Source: Akkermansiaceae bacterium (GTDB taxonomy: Bacteria; Verrucomicrobiota; Verrucomicrobiia; Verrucomicrobiales; DEV007). From it: a stretch of 64,000 bases of DNA. Of this stretch, positions 18,879 through 26,737 are shown one piece after another; positions within the stretch are counted from its first letter, which is position 1, and each line of letters starts with the position of its first letter. The notes below the pieces were generated by a model, which had not been told where the DNA came from, did not search any database, and was given only the letters and a program-made list of their open reading frames with translations. The position numbers and the translations under genes are program-made. Location of the stretch: NCBI GenBank assembly GCA_024233005.1, contig JACKQE010000002.1:643563-707562 (forward strand), written 5' to 3'.

Positions 18879-19796
18879 ATGATCCGTCCTTCCGCCCTTT
18901 TAGCCTGCCTTGTCACCTTGGTCTCGCCGCTTTTCGCCCAGGACATGCCCCTGAGCCAGGTGCTGATCGAAGGAGAGGATTGGCGAGTCGTTTCGGAAGG
19001 TCATGGTTTCACCGATGCCCTCTGCGCGGATGCGGAAGGGAACCTCTATTTTTCGGATGTCAAAAATGGCGTGGCCATCATGAAGGTGGATCTGGAAGGG
19101 AAGGTGACGCCTTTCATCAAAGACGCCGCCGGCATCAGCGGCCTGAAATGGGGGGCCGACGGGCGTCTCTATGCCTGCGCCTCTCGAGGACGTCAGGTGC
19201 TGGTTTTCACCAAAGATGGGACCATGACCGTCCTCGCCACCGAAGTCCAACCCAACGATCTTGTGGTCACGCATCAAGGGAATGTCTATTTCACGATGAC
19301 CCCGACCGGGGAAGTCCGCCGCATTGATCCATCCGGCAAGATGTCCATCGTCAGCACCGGGCAGGTTCTCAAACCCAATGGGATCGCGCTCTCACCGGAT
19401 CAGGGCACTCTGGCCGTTTCCGAGCACGGCGGGCATCATGTCTGGGCATTCCGGATCGAAGCCGACGGTTCTCTGGGGTTTGGCGAGCGCTACATGACAC
19501 TTCGCGCGCCGGTGGCGACTCCGGAAATCGCCAAGGGTGACGGCATGACTTCCGACATTTACGGACGTTGGTATGTGACCAGCGAGATGGGGCTACAGAT
19601 GTTTGATCCCACGGGACGGATGGGCGGAGTCATCGCCAAGCCCCAGCAGGCTCCCTTGGTGAGCGCCGCGTTCGCCGGTCCCGGTTTGGAGTGGCTTTAC
19701 GTGGCCTGTGGTGAGAAAATCTATAAACGGAAGACCAAAACGAAAGGGGCTCTCTACTTCCAGGAGCCCCGTTCTTTGGAGAAGGCACCGAAGTAA
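18879..19796 (+). CDS. Secreted SMP-30/gluconolactonase-like beta-propeller
   Basis: 305 residues. Signal peptide MIRPSALLACLVTLVSPLFAQ. The remainder shows SMP-30/LRE features: EGHGFTDALCADAEGNLYFSD, GLKWGADGRLYACASRGRQVLVF, the metal-site Asn segment VQPNDLVVTHQGNVYFT, VLKPNGIALSPDQGTLAVSE and GDGMTSDIYGRWYVT. These carry the Glu, Asn and Asp that bind the catalytic metal in gluconolactonases. It likely opens a sugar lactone in the periplasm. It is divergent from the MFS/TauE pair, 145 bp away. Confidence 0.87.
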   Translation: MIRPSALLACLVTLVSPLFAQDMPLSQVLIEGEDWRVVSEGHGFTDALCADAEGNLYFSDVKNGVAIMKVDLEGKVTPFIKDAAGISGLKWGADGRLYACASRGRQVLVFTKDGTMTVLATEVQPNDLVVTHQGNVYFTMTPTGEVRRIDPSGKMSIVSTGQVLKPNGIALSPDQGTLAVSEHGGHHVWAFRIEADGSLGFGERYMTLRAPVATPEIAKGDGMTSDIYGRWYVTSEMGLQMFDPTGRMGGVIAKPQQAPLVSAAFAGPGLEWLYVACGEKIYKRKTKTKGALYFQEPRSLEKAPK

Positions 19797-19893
19797 CTGA
19801 GGAATGAGAAGGGAGATCCCTCCGCGATTGCGGCTCAGGATCCACCAGATCTGTGGCTTGCAATTGGGCATTTCCCGACCATTCTGATGGGAA

Positions 19894-20322
19894 ATGCGGA
19901 TTTCCAAAAAAGCAGAGTATGCCTTGCGGGCTGCCTTGATTCTTGCGGCCGCCGCTCCGGGGCGGACCTTACAGATTCAGGAACTCGCCGAGTCGGGCAC
20001 GATACCGGTGAAATTCCTCGAGCAAATCCTGCTTGCTCTGAAAAACGGCGGACTCCTCCGCAGCAAGCGCGGTGTCGGAGGCGGCTACCAGCTCGACCGG
20101 CCTCCCCGTTCCATCTCGGTCGGCGAGATCATCACGATCATCGACGGGAGCCTTTCGGGATTGGCGCAGGGTATTCCCACCTCGGGGTTTCCCGGAGCCG
20201 CCGGAATCCATGCCTGTCTGGAGCAGGCCGATCGTCGCACCAATGATCTGCTGCACAGTCAAAGCCTTGCTGATGTGCTGGAAGCCGACCGGGCGAGAGA
20301 GCTTCTGGCTTTCGAGATCTGA
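19894..20322 (+). CDS. Rrf2 family transcriptional regulator
   Basis: 142 residues with the Rrf2 winged-helix start: ISKKAEYALRAALILA, a recognition-helix region (IPVKFLEQILLALKNGGLLRSKRGVGGGYQL), the wing, and an SVGEIITIIDG dimerisation helix. IscR-type members carry three Cys that bind an Fe-S cluster. Here only one Cys (ACLEQ) lies in that region, so cluster sensing is unlikely. The gene ends 14 bp before rarA, suggesting an operon. The regulated genes are not evident. Confidence 0.92.
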   Translation: MRISKKAEYALRAALILAAAAPGRTLQIQELAESGTIPVKFLEQILLALKNGGLLRSKRGVGGGYQLDRPPRSISVGEIITIIDGSLSGLAQGIPTSGFPGAAGIHACLEQADRRTNDLLHSQSLADVLEADRARELLAFEI

Positions 20323-20336
20323 CTCCGCGCCGCCCC

Positions 20337-21743
20337 ATGGATGGTGACGAACTTTTCGCTCCGGAGCATGATGAGGCTTCCCCGGAGGAGCGGCGTGCCG
20401 CCGCGAAGGCCGGCAGCAGCGTGGCCCGGCACATGCCTCTGGCGGCCCGGATGAGACCCCGCAATCTGGATGAGTATGTCGGGCAGGCCCATATCCTCGG
20501 CCCGGGGAGATTGCTGCGGCGGGCCGTGGAAGCGGACCGGTTCACCTCGCTGATTTTTTATGGACCTCCGGGAGTGGGAAAAACCAGTCTTGCGGAGTTG
20601 ATCGCCCGGCGCACCGACTCCCGGTTCGTCAATCTGAGCGGAGTGGAAAGCAACGTCGCCGAGATCCGCCAGGCGGTGGAGGCGGCCCGGACCTTTCAAC
20701 GCACCCGGGGACAGGTCACCACGCTGTTTGTTGATGAGATCCATCGCTTCAACAAAGCGCAGCAGGACGTCCTGCTGCCCCACATTGAACGGGGCACCGT
20801 GCGGTTCATCGGGGCCACGACCCACAATCCGTTTTTCTATGTCAACACGCCGCTGGTCTCCCGCAGCCTGGTCTTCCAATTGGAACCGATCGCGGAGGCG
20901 GATCTGCGGCAGTTGCTGGAGCGGGCCTTGACCGATGGCGAGTGCGGTCTCGGCAAAATCCTCATCGAGATCACGCCCGAGGCCGCCACCCACCTCGTCA
21001 CGATGTGTGACGGTGATGCTCGCAAGCTCCTGACTTCGCTGGAGCTGGCAGTGCTCACGACCGATCCGGACGAATCCACCGGCATCACGCACATCGATCT
21101 GGAGGTCGCGCAGGAGTCCATCCAACGCAAAGCCATCGTCTACGACGGGGATGGTGATGCCCACTACGACACGATCAGCGCCTTCATCAAAAGCATCCGC
21201 GGATCCGATCCCGATGCCGCCCTTTATTGGCTCGCCAAAATGCTTCATGCGGGGGAGGACATTCGTTTCATCGCCCGGCGCCTTGTCATCTCCGCAAGCG
21301 AGGACATTGGGATGGCGGATTCCTCCGGACTGCGCGTGGCCGTGGCCGCCCAGCAGGCGGTGGAATTCATCGGCATGCCCGAGGCCCGCATTCCCCTGGC
21401 CCATGCCACGGTTTACCTCGCGACCGCTCCGAAAAGCAACCGGGCCTATGCCGCCATTGATGCCGCCCTGAAAGACGTGGCGACCGGTCGCACCCTGGCG
21501 GTTCCTCCTGCGTTGCGGACGAAAACCCGGAAAAAACTCGCCCTCGAAAGCGAAGCTGCCACCGAAGCCGAGACCGATTACCGGTATTCTCACGATTTCG
21601 AGGGAGGCTTTGTGCCGCAGGCTTATCTCCCGGAAGGACGAACCTACTACCAACCCGGTGACAACGGTCAGGAAAAGCGCGTCCGGGAAAGGCTCGACTA
21701 CTGGAGGGCACAGTTTGACGAGATGCGGAAGAAATCCGACTGA
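20337..21743 (+). CDS. rarA: Replication-associated recombination protein A (AAA+ ATPase)
   Basis: 468 residues, the normal length for RarA/MgsA/WRNIP1. It acts at stalled replication forks with SSB. Seen: MRPRNLDEYVGQAHILGPGRLLRRA, Walker A GPPGVGKT at 76-83, Walker B with FVDEIHRF around 131-138, sensor 1 IGATTHNPFF, arginine-finger region PLVSRS, and the C-terminal tetramerisation block (KSIRGSDPDAALYWLAKML, ASEDIGMADS). The gene follows the Rrf2 regulator by 14 bp and is probably cotranscribed. No Shine-Dalgarno was seen. Confidence 0.96.
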   Translation: MDGDELFAPEHDEASPEERRAAAKAGSSVARHMPLAARMRPRNLDEYVGQAHILGPGRLLRRAVEADRFTSLIFYGPPGVGKTSLAELIARRTDSRFVNLSGVESNVAEIRQAVEAARTFQRTRGQVTTLFVDEIHRFNKAQQDVLLPHIERGTVRFIGATTHNPFFYVNTPLVSRSLVFQLEPIAEADLRQLLERALTDGECGLGKILIEITPEAATHLVTMCDGDARKLLTSLELAVLTTDPDESTGITHIDLEVAQESIQRKAIVYDGDGDAHYDTISAFIKSIRGSDPDAALYWLAKMLHAGEDIRFIARRLVISASEDIGMADSSGLRVAVAAQQAVEFIGMPEARIPLAHATVYLATAPKSNRAYAAIDAALKDVATGRTLAVPPALRTKTRKKLALESEAATEAETDYRYSHDFEGGFVPQAYLPEGRTYYQPGDNGQEKRVRERLDYWRAQFDEMRKKSD

Positions 21744-21796
21744 AACCGTGCCCTTTCGTTCCGTCATCATGGGGAACGCGTCCGGCCATGGCCAGT

Positions 21797-22861
21797 TTAC
21801 CGCGGCTTCTCGACGGCGATCATGTCCAGCACGATGGCTTGTCCCGGCAGTCCGACCCCAGTGACGGATGATTTTGATGCCGCCGGGGGACGCAGGGGAT
21901 CGTAATACTCCGGGCGCAGCAGGTTTAGGGCCTTGCTGGTTCCGTCACTGGACACATAATAGGTGGCCTTGATCAAATGCTCGAGGTCGGAACCGGACAT
22001 TTCGGACCGTGTCTTGAGTTGTTCCAAAACGAAGCGTACTTCTGTTTCGGGGTTTATTCCCTCTCCGTAAATTCCCCCCAGGAAGAGGAGCCCTCCGCGA
22101 TTGACCCGAGCCATCCGGCAATAGACGGTCGGAGTGGTCATTCCCGGCGGAGTCAAAAACTCCAGGATCGGGGATTCCGCGGGAGCCTCCGGCGCGCTGG
22201 CGACGACTTCGATTTCGATCAGGGGGCTTCCCCATTCCGTCAGCACCAGAGGGGGAGTCTGGTCGCCGAAAAAACGGGCCACTTCATTCCGTACCGTGGC
22301 GGCTTCCCCCATGGGCGAGAAAAAGGCCTTCACTTGAACCACTCGTTCCTTGTTGGAGCCAGCGTGGAGGAGACTTTTTTCCAGGCTCTGCAGGGTGGCT
22401 CGGGTGGCGCCGGCCAGGGTGCCATCCCCTTTTTCGGCCTGACCGGAGACAAAGAGCCGGGGACCTGGGGCGAGCACCCGGCTTCCCTCGACCGGGGCGT
22501 GCCCGGGGCGGGGGACCAGGGTCGCATCGACGGCGAATCGGGCGCCTTCCGGCAGAGCGGTCTCCACAATGGTGATGGCCGGCCCGTTGCCGCCCATGGG
22601 AAAGGATTCCGCGAGTGACTGCCAGGCAAGGGCGGCGGCGGCGGGGTCGGATACCACGACGTGAAGCCGCACCAGACGGCCCGCTTCATTCCAGGGTTGC
22701 AAGGTCCGGCTCAGATCGGAAGTCAGGACCTGCGGGGTCCAGAGCAATGGGTCTGCGGCGCCCACACGGACCACCGGCGCTCCTGCCGGAGCCGCCTCCA
22801 GACTCGGGATCAGGGAAAGCATGGCTGCCAGCATCCAGCAGTGTGCCAAAGGGTGTTTCAT
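21797..22861 (-). CDS. Secreted protein with three RidA/YjgF-like domains
   Basis: 354 residues with a signal peptide ending around SLEAAPAG. Three consecutive RidA-like (YjgF/Endoribonuclease L-PSP) units can be traced. Unit 1 covers about residues 30-125, with GRLVRLHVVVSDP and PAITIVETALPEGARFAVDAT. Unit 2 covers about 130-225, with PRLFVSGQAEKG, LEKSLLHAGSNKERVVQVKAF and PPLVLTEW. Unit 3 covers about 240-354, with GLLFLGGIYGEG, HLIKATYYVS and the closing VGLPGQAIVLDMIAV. The Arg that RidA uses to bind the imine carboxylate is absent from all three, with Lys or other residues in its place. Enamine deaminase activity is therefore doubtful. Domain assignment is by eye. Confidence 0.78.
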   Translation of the reverse strand: MKHPLAHCWMLAAMLSLIPSLEAAPAGAPVVRVGAADPLLWTPQVLTSDLSRTLQPWNEAGRLVRLHVVVSDPAAAALAWQSLAESFPMGGNGPAITIVETALPEGARFAVDATLVPRPGHAPVEGSRVLAPGPRLFVSGQAEKGDGTLAGATRATLQSLEKSLLHAGSNKERVVQVKAFFSPMGEAATVRNEVARFFGDQTPPLVLTEWGSPLIEIEVVASAPEAPAESPILEFLTPPGMTTPTVYCRMARVNRGGLLFLGGIYGEGINPETEVRFVLEQLKTRSEMSGSDLEHLIKATYYVSSDGTSKALNLLRPEYYDPLRPPAASKSSVTGVGLPGQAIVLDMIAVEKPR

Positions 22862-22935
22862 GTCGGACAGTTTGAGGGAATCGGTCCCGTGGTGTCAATA
22901 CCGTGGAGGTGGACGCGGCTGGTAAAAATCACCTA

Positions 22936-24534
22936 TCACAGGCAGAGGAGGTAGGCAACCAGATCGTTTTCCTCCGCCTGCGTCAGTTTTAGTTCCAGCA
23001 CCAGATTGAAAAAATTCACCGCGTCATGCAGCGTCGGGCACCGGCCATCGTGCAGGTAGGGAGGGGAGTCCTTGATGCCGCGGAGCGGAAAGGTTTTGAT
23101 GGGTCCCTCAGGACGGCCGACATAAAACCGCTCCACTTGAAGGTCGTGCATGTAGTCATCGACAAAGGCCGGCCCACTGTGACACTGGACACATCCGGCT
23201 TTGCCATGGAACAAAGCCTCCCCACGAAGCTCGGCCTCGGTTGCCTTTCCGGGGATGAGTCGCAGCATGGGATTCAACTTCGGAGCCGGGGGATAGTCGA
23301 GGATGGAATTGAGATCCCCCATGCGGTTGGTCACCTCGCGTTTCACTGCCCGGGGTCCGATGGCCTGCTGCATGCCGGGATCACCGTCGAAGTATTCCTC
23401 CACTTCGGCGAAATGATCCATGCTGCGGATGGAACGTTTCGAGGAGAGCTGCATCAGGTTGTAGTTGCCCCTCATGGTGGGCGTGTCGACCCGAAGCCGG
23501 GCCATGTTGGGGCGGGAATCCGGCCCCAGTTCGAAGGCTCCGTTGGAGTGTCCGTTGACATGGCAGTCGAAGCAGGCCACGCCTTTGGACGGCTTTTCGG
23601 TGATCCGGTGGTTGGTGTGGTTGAACCAGGTGGTGGGGGAAGGACGGAGGAGCTCTTTGAGTCCCTCCATTTGTTCCGGAGTGAGGAGTCCGTCAAAAAT
23701 CTCGTAATAATTGTCGAGCGTTACCTCGCGACCGTTGGTGACATCGCCCAGTTCCTTGTGGGTCGTGAGGAACATGGGCGGGGGAAACTCCGGCAGGTAA
23801 GCCTCGGGAATGTCCATGTCGACATCGATGCGCTCATGGTCCGGATGCACTTTGAGCCAGGATTGGGGGAAGACCATGTGGGCAACCGTCTGGATGGGAT
23901 GGGCCAACGGTTTGTATGGGAACAGATCTTTGCTCCTAATCTCCTCTGGAGAAAGTTGGGCGAGGGCTTCATGCGTGGCTACCCCCGGTGGCAGGGCCGC
24001 GACCGGTCCTTTCATGATGGCTTTCCCGCCGGACATGGCCGCTCCCGGAATGGCTTCACCCGTGAAATGGTAGCGACCGTTCATGTAGGCGGTGACGTCC
24101 TTCATCAGTTCCGGTTTCTGGCGCTTGTGGAAGTCCAGCCATTGCTCGAAACGCATCGGAAGATCCGGCGACGTGAACGAAGAAACTCCCCTCCCGTAGT
24201 AGTGCCAAAGATCGAACGGAGTTCGCATGCCTTTGGTGACCATGGGATAAATGGTGAGACCTTCGAGGTGGTCTGAACCGCCCGATGCAGGAGCGGCTGG
24301 GGACTCTGCCGGTCCGGTGGCGGGGGCAGGCGGATCGGGTAGCGGTGGCGCGGCTGCAGAGTTCCGGTCCTCCTTGCCAAGGGACTCCTTGGAGGGGGGC
24401 ACTTCACGCGGGAGATGCTTTTCCGGAACCCGGCTCAGTCCGGTGCCCTTGTATCGTTCGTAGGTCAGGGTGATGCCGACCGACAGGATGATGACGAAGA
24501 CCGTGCCAACGAGGCGGGCAAGAGAATCTTTCAT
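22936..24534 (-). CDS. Diheme cytochrome c peroxidase/MauG-like protein
   Basis: 532 residues from MKDSLARL. An N-terminal membrane anchor (LVGTVFVIILSVGITL) precedes a Pro/Ala-rich linker (about residues 45-95). Two c-type heme motifs are present: ACFDCH at Cys321-Cys324-His325 and GCVQCH at Cys448-Cys451-His452. FPLRGIKDSPPYLHDGRCPTLHDAVNFF near the C-terminus is characteristic of the cytochrome c peroxidase/MauG superfamily. It would act on the periplasmic side as a peroxidase or oxidase. The start overlaps the stop of the upstream DoxX-like gene by four bases (ATGA), marking an operon. About 270 bp of upstream in-frame sequence was rejected because it overlaps doxX. Confidence 0.87.
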   Translation of the reverse strand: MKDSLARLVGTVFVIILSVGITLTYERYKGTGLSRVPEKHLPREVPPSKESLGKEDRNSAAAPPLPDPPAPATGPAESPAAPASGGSDHLEGLTIYPMVTKGMRTPFDLWHYYGRGVSSFTSPDLPMRFEQWLDFHKRQKPELMKDVTAYMNGRYHFTGEAIPGAAMSGGKAIMKGPVAALPPGVATHEALAQLSPEEIRSKDLFPYKPLAHPIQTVAHMVFPQSWLKVHPDHERIDVDMDIPEAYLPEFPPPMFLTTHKELGDVTNGREVTLDNYYEIFDGLLTPEQMEGLKELLRPSPTTWFNHTNHRITEKPSKGVACFDCHVNGHSNGAFELGPDSRPNMARLRVDTPTMRGNYNLMQLSSKRSIRSMDHFAEVEEYFDGDPGMQQAIGPRAVKREVTNRMGDLNSILDYPPAPKLNPMLRLIPGKATEAELRGEALFHGKAGCVQCHSGPAFVDDYMHDLQVERFYVGRPEGPIKTFPLRGIKDSPPYLHDGRCPTLHDAVNFFNLVLELKLTQAEENDLVAYLLCL

Positions 24535-25088
24535 GGCGGGGGTGGTTGGTTGGTTTCGGGGGAGGTGCGGCGCCGTTGAGCGCTGCCGAAAGCGTGGGGC
24601 ACGAGCACGGTCCAGCCTGCCGCGAGAAACACGAAGTTTTTGATGATGTACTGCCCTTCGAGGGTCGGGGCGAAGGGGGCGATTTTGAACAACATCTCCG
24701 GCATGTATATTGCCGGCAGGTAGGTGCCGGCCATGTGGAGAAAAAACATCACTGAAATGATCCGGGGGAATACTTTGAAGATCAAACCCAGGCCGATGGC
24801 GCATTCAAACACCGCGAGCAGGTGAAGGGAATGTTCCGGGTTGAGCCCTTGATGGAGCAGCTTCATCACCGTTTGTTCAGCAAGCCATTCCGCCGGACTC
24901 AGATCAGGAAAGAACTTGAGGAATCCAAAGTGGAAGTAGACATAGCCAAGGGCCAACCGGAGCAGGACAGGATCCTGCGTCGGCGGATCTCCGGTGCTGG
25001 CTGCGACATTCTGCACCGGCTTCTTTCCCTGGCCGGAGGGTATTGCGGGATCCACAGCAGTGGACTGACTGGTGGGGGTCTGATCCAT
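24531..25088 (-). CDS. DoxX-like membrane protein
   Basis: 185 residues from MDQTPTSQSTAVDP. After a polar 45-residue N-terminus there are about four hydrophobic segments: LRLALGYVYFHFGFLKFF, LLAVFECAIGLGLIFKVFP, ISVMFFLHMAGTYLPAIYMP and IIKNFVFLAAGWTVLVP. This pattern fits the DoxX/DUF417-type four-helix membrane family. It overlaps the diheme cytochrome gene by four bases, so the two are translationally coupled and may form a membrane redox unit. Divergent from a PQQ-like propeller gene. Confidence 0.78.
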   Translation of the reverse strand: MDQTPTSQSTAVDPAIPSGQGKKPVQNVAASTGDPPTQDPVLLRLALGYVYFHFGFLKFFPDLSPAEWLAEQTVMKLLHQGLNPEHSLHLLAVFECAIGLGLIFKVFPRIISVMFFLHMAGTYLPAIYMPEMLFKIAPFAPTLEGQYIIKNFVFLAAGWTVLVPHAFGSAQRRRTSPETNQPPPP

Positions 25089-25275
25089 GGCTTTCAGATC
25101 GAAGGGTTGGCAATATCGCGCAAAGAGGCGGAAGAATCCACCCCAAGTTTGCCTGGAGATTCGGGGGTTTTGGAAGGGAGACGAACCGGCTGGAGTCCGT
25201 GACCACCCGACCCGTGTATGGCCGATATGGGCCATTGATCCCGGCGGTCTCTCCTGCTGTAATGACTCCCATTCC
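25089..25275. promoter_or_regulatory. Divergent intergenic region (DoxX/cytochrome operon versus PQQ propeller gene)
   Basis: 187 bp between two divergent start codons. It must contain promoters for both the minus-strand DoxX-cytochrome pair and the plus-strand PQQ-propeller gene. No convincing hexamer pair or operator palindrome was recognised by eye. Confidence 0.3.
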
Positions 25276-26715
25276 ATGAACGCCTCGCCTTGCTTTTTTT
25301 CTGTCCTGATCCTTTTGGCCACCTCTGTCTGCCCGGTCCGGGCGGATGACTGGCCCCAGTTCCGGGGTAGTAACGGCAGCGGCGTTGCCACTGGAACAGA
25401 GCCGTTGCCCACCGAATTTTCCTTTGAAAACAAAGTGCTTTGGAAGGCCAAACTGGGCGATGGCATCGGTTCCTCGATCATCGTTGCGGGCCGCGTCTTC
25501 AACACGGCATTGACCAACGACTCGACTTTCACCGTCTATTGCCACGAGGCGGCCACCGGCAAAGAGCTGTGGAAACGGGAGATCCCTGTCTCCAATCTGC
25601 CACGCATCACGCCGCCAAACAGCCACGCCTCCTCCACGGCCACAGCCGATGCCGAACGCGTCTACGTCTACATCAGCACCATCGGGTTGATCGCTCTGGA
25701 TGCCGGCAATGGGTCTGAGATCTGGCGCCACCCCCTGCCCAAGCCCGCCTACCTGATGGACTGGGGTAGCGGAGCCTCTCCTGTCCTCATCGGGGACCGG
25801 TTGGTGTTTGCCCAGGATGATGACCTCAATTCATTTGTCATCTGCCTCGATGCCAAAACCGGAACCGAAAAGTGGCTTACGGCCCGCCCGGATATGCTTG
25901 CCGGTTATGCGCTGCCGGTGGTTTGCGAGGCCAAGGGGAGGAAGGACCTGGTCATCGCCGGATCCGGCAAACTCAAAGGGTACGATTTGGATACCGGCAG
26001 GGAAATCTGGACCTGCAACAGCCTCCTGCGCACCATCATGACCTCGCCGGTGGTGCGCGATGATCTCATCTACATTGCGGTGCAGAGTTACGGTGATTCG
26101 ACTCGGACTCTGAAATATGCCCTGCTGGAATGGCTCGACACGAACCAGGATGGCAAACTGGCACGGGAGGAGATGCCCAAGGAGTTCCTCGAGCGTTTCG
26201 ACGCCTCGGACAAAAACCATGACAAATTGATCGATGAAACGGAAATCGACACCGCCTTTCAACATCCTGACAACCAGGCGGCCGGAGGCAACACGATCCA
26301 GGCGGTGCGCGGTGGCGGGGAGGGCAATGTCACCAAGACCAACGTGGTGTGGAACATCGACAACAAGTCGCCCTCCAATCTGACGTCACCGCTGGTGTTC
26401 AACAACCGGCTTCATGTCGTGAAGTCCGGTGGCATCGCGAGTTGTTTCAACGCCACGGATGGCAGTACCGTGTGGGACCGGACCCGGATCAAAAACTTTG
26501 GCGACTACTACGCCTCGCCGATCGCTGCCGACGGCAAGATTTTTGTGGCGGGACGCAATGGATTTGTGGTGGTCCTTGCCGATGGACCGGAATTGAAGAT
26601 TCTCGCGAAAAATGACCTCGGAGAAGAAATCTTCGCCACTCCTTCCGTCGCCGATGGCCGGTTATTCATCCGGACGCGGGAAAGTGTCTTCTGCATTTCC
26701 AATGAAGCCAAGTGA
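25276..26715 (+). CDS. Secreted PQQ-like (BamB-type) beta-propeller with internal EF-hand pair
   Basis: 479 residues. The signal peptide ends near VCPVRA, followed by the DDWPQFRGSNGSG opening typical of PVC outer-membrane PQQ-like proteins. Propeller blades are seen as VLWKAKLGDGIGSS, GKELWKREIPVS, LIALDAGNGSEIW, LDAKTGTEKWL and FNATDGSTVWDRT. Inserted between blades, about residues 287-335, are two EF-hand loops (DTNQDGKLAREE and DKNHDKLIDETE), followed by HPDNQAAGGNTIQ. Such proteins do not necessarily bind PQQ. Calcium binding by the insert is inferred. The next gene starts 22 bp downstream. Confidence 0.86.
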   Translation: MNASPCFFSVLILLATSVCPVRADDWPQFRGSNGSGVATGTEPLPTEFSFENKVLWKAKLGDGIGSSIIVAGRVFNTALTNDSTFTVYCHEAATGKELWKREIPVSNLPRITPPNSHASSTATADAERVYVYISTIGLIALDAGNGSEIWRHPLPKPAYLMDWGSGASPVLIGDRLVFAQDDDLNSFVICLDAKTGTEKWLTARPDMLAGYALPVVCEAKGRKDLVIAGSGKLKGYDLDTGREIWTCNSLLRTIMTSPVVRDDLIYIAVQSYGDSTRTLKYALLEWLDTNQDGKLAREEMPKEFLERFDASDKNHDKLIDETEIDTAFQHPDNQAAGGNTIQAVRGGGEGNVTKTNVVWNIDNKSPSNLTSPLVFNNRLHVVKSGGIASCFNATDGSTVWDRTRIKNFGDYYASPIAADGKIFVAGRNGFVVVLADGPELKILAKNDLGEEIFATPSVADGRLFIRTRESVFCISNEAK

Positions 26716-26737
26716 TCTCCCGCAATTTTTGTTTTCA

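Noticed and set aside
24535..24804. 90-codon N-terminal extension of the diheme cytochrome
   Set aside because: It overlaps the DoxX-like gene in another frame and lacks a signal sequence; the ATGA overlap at 24531-24534 marks the true junction.
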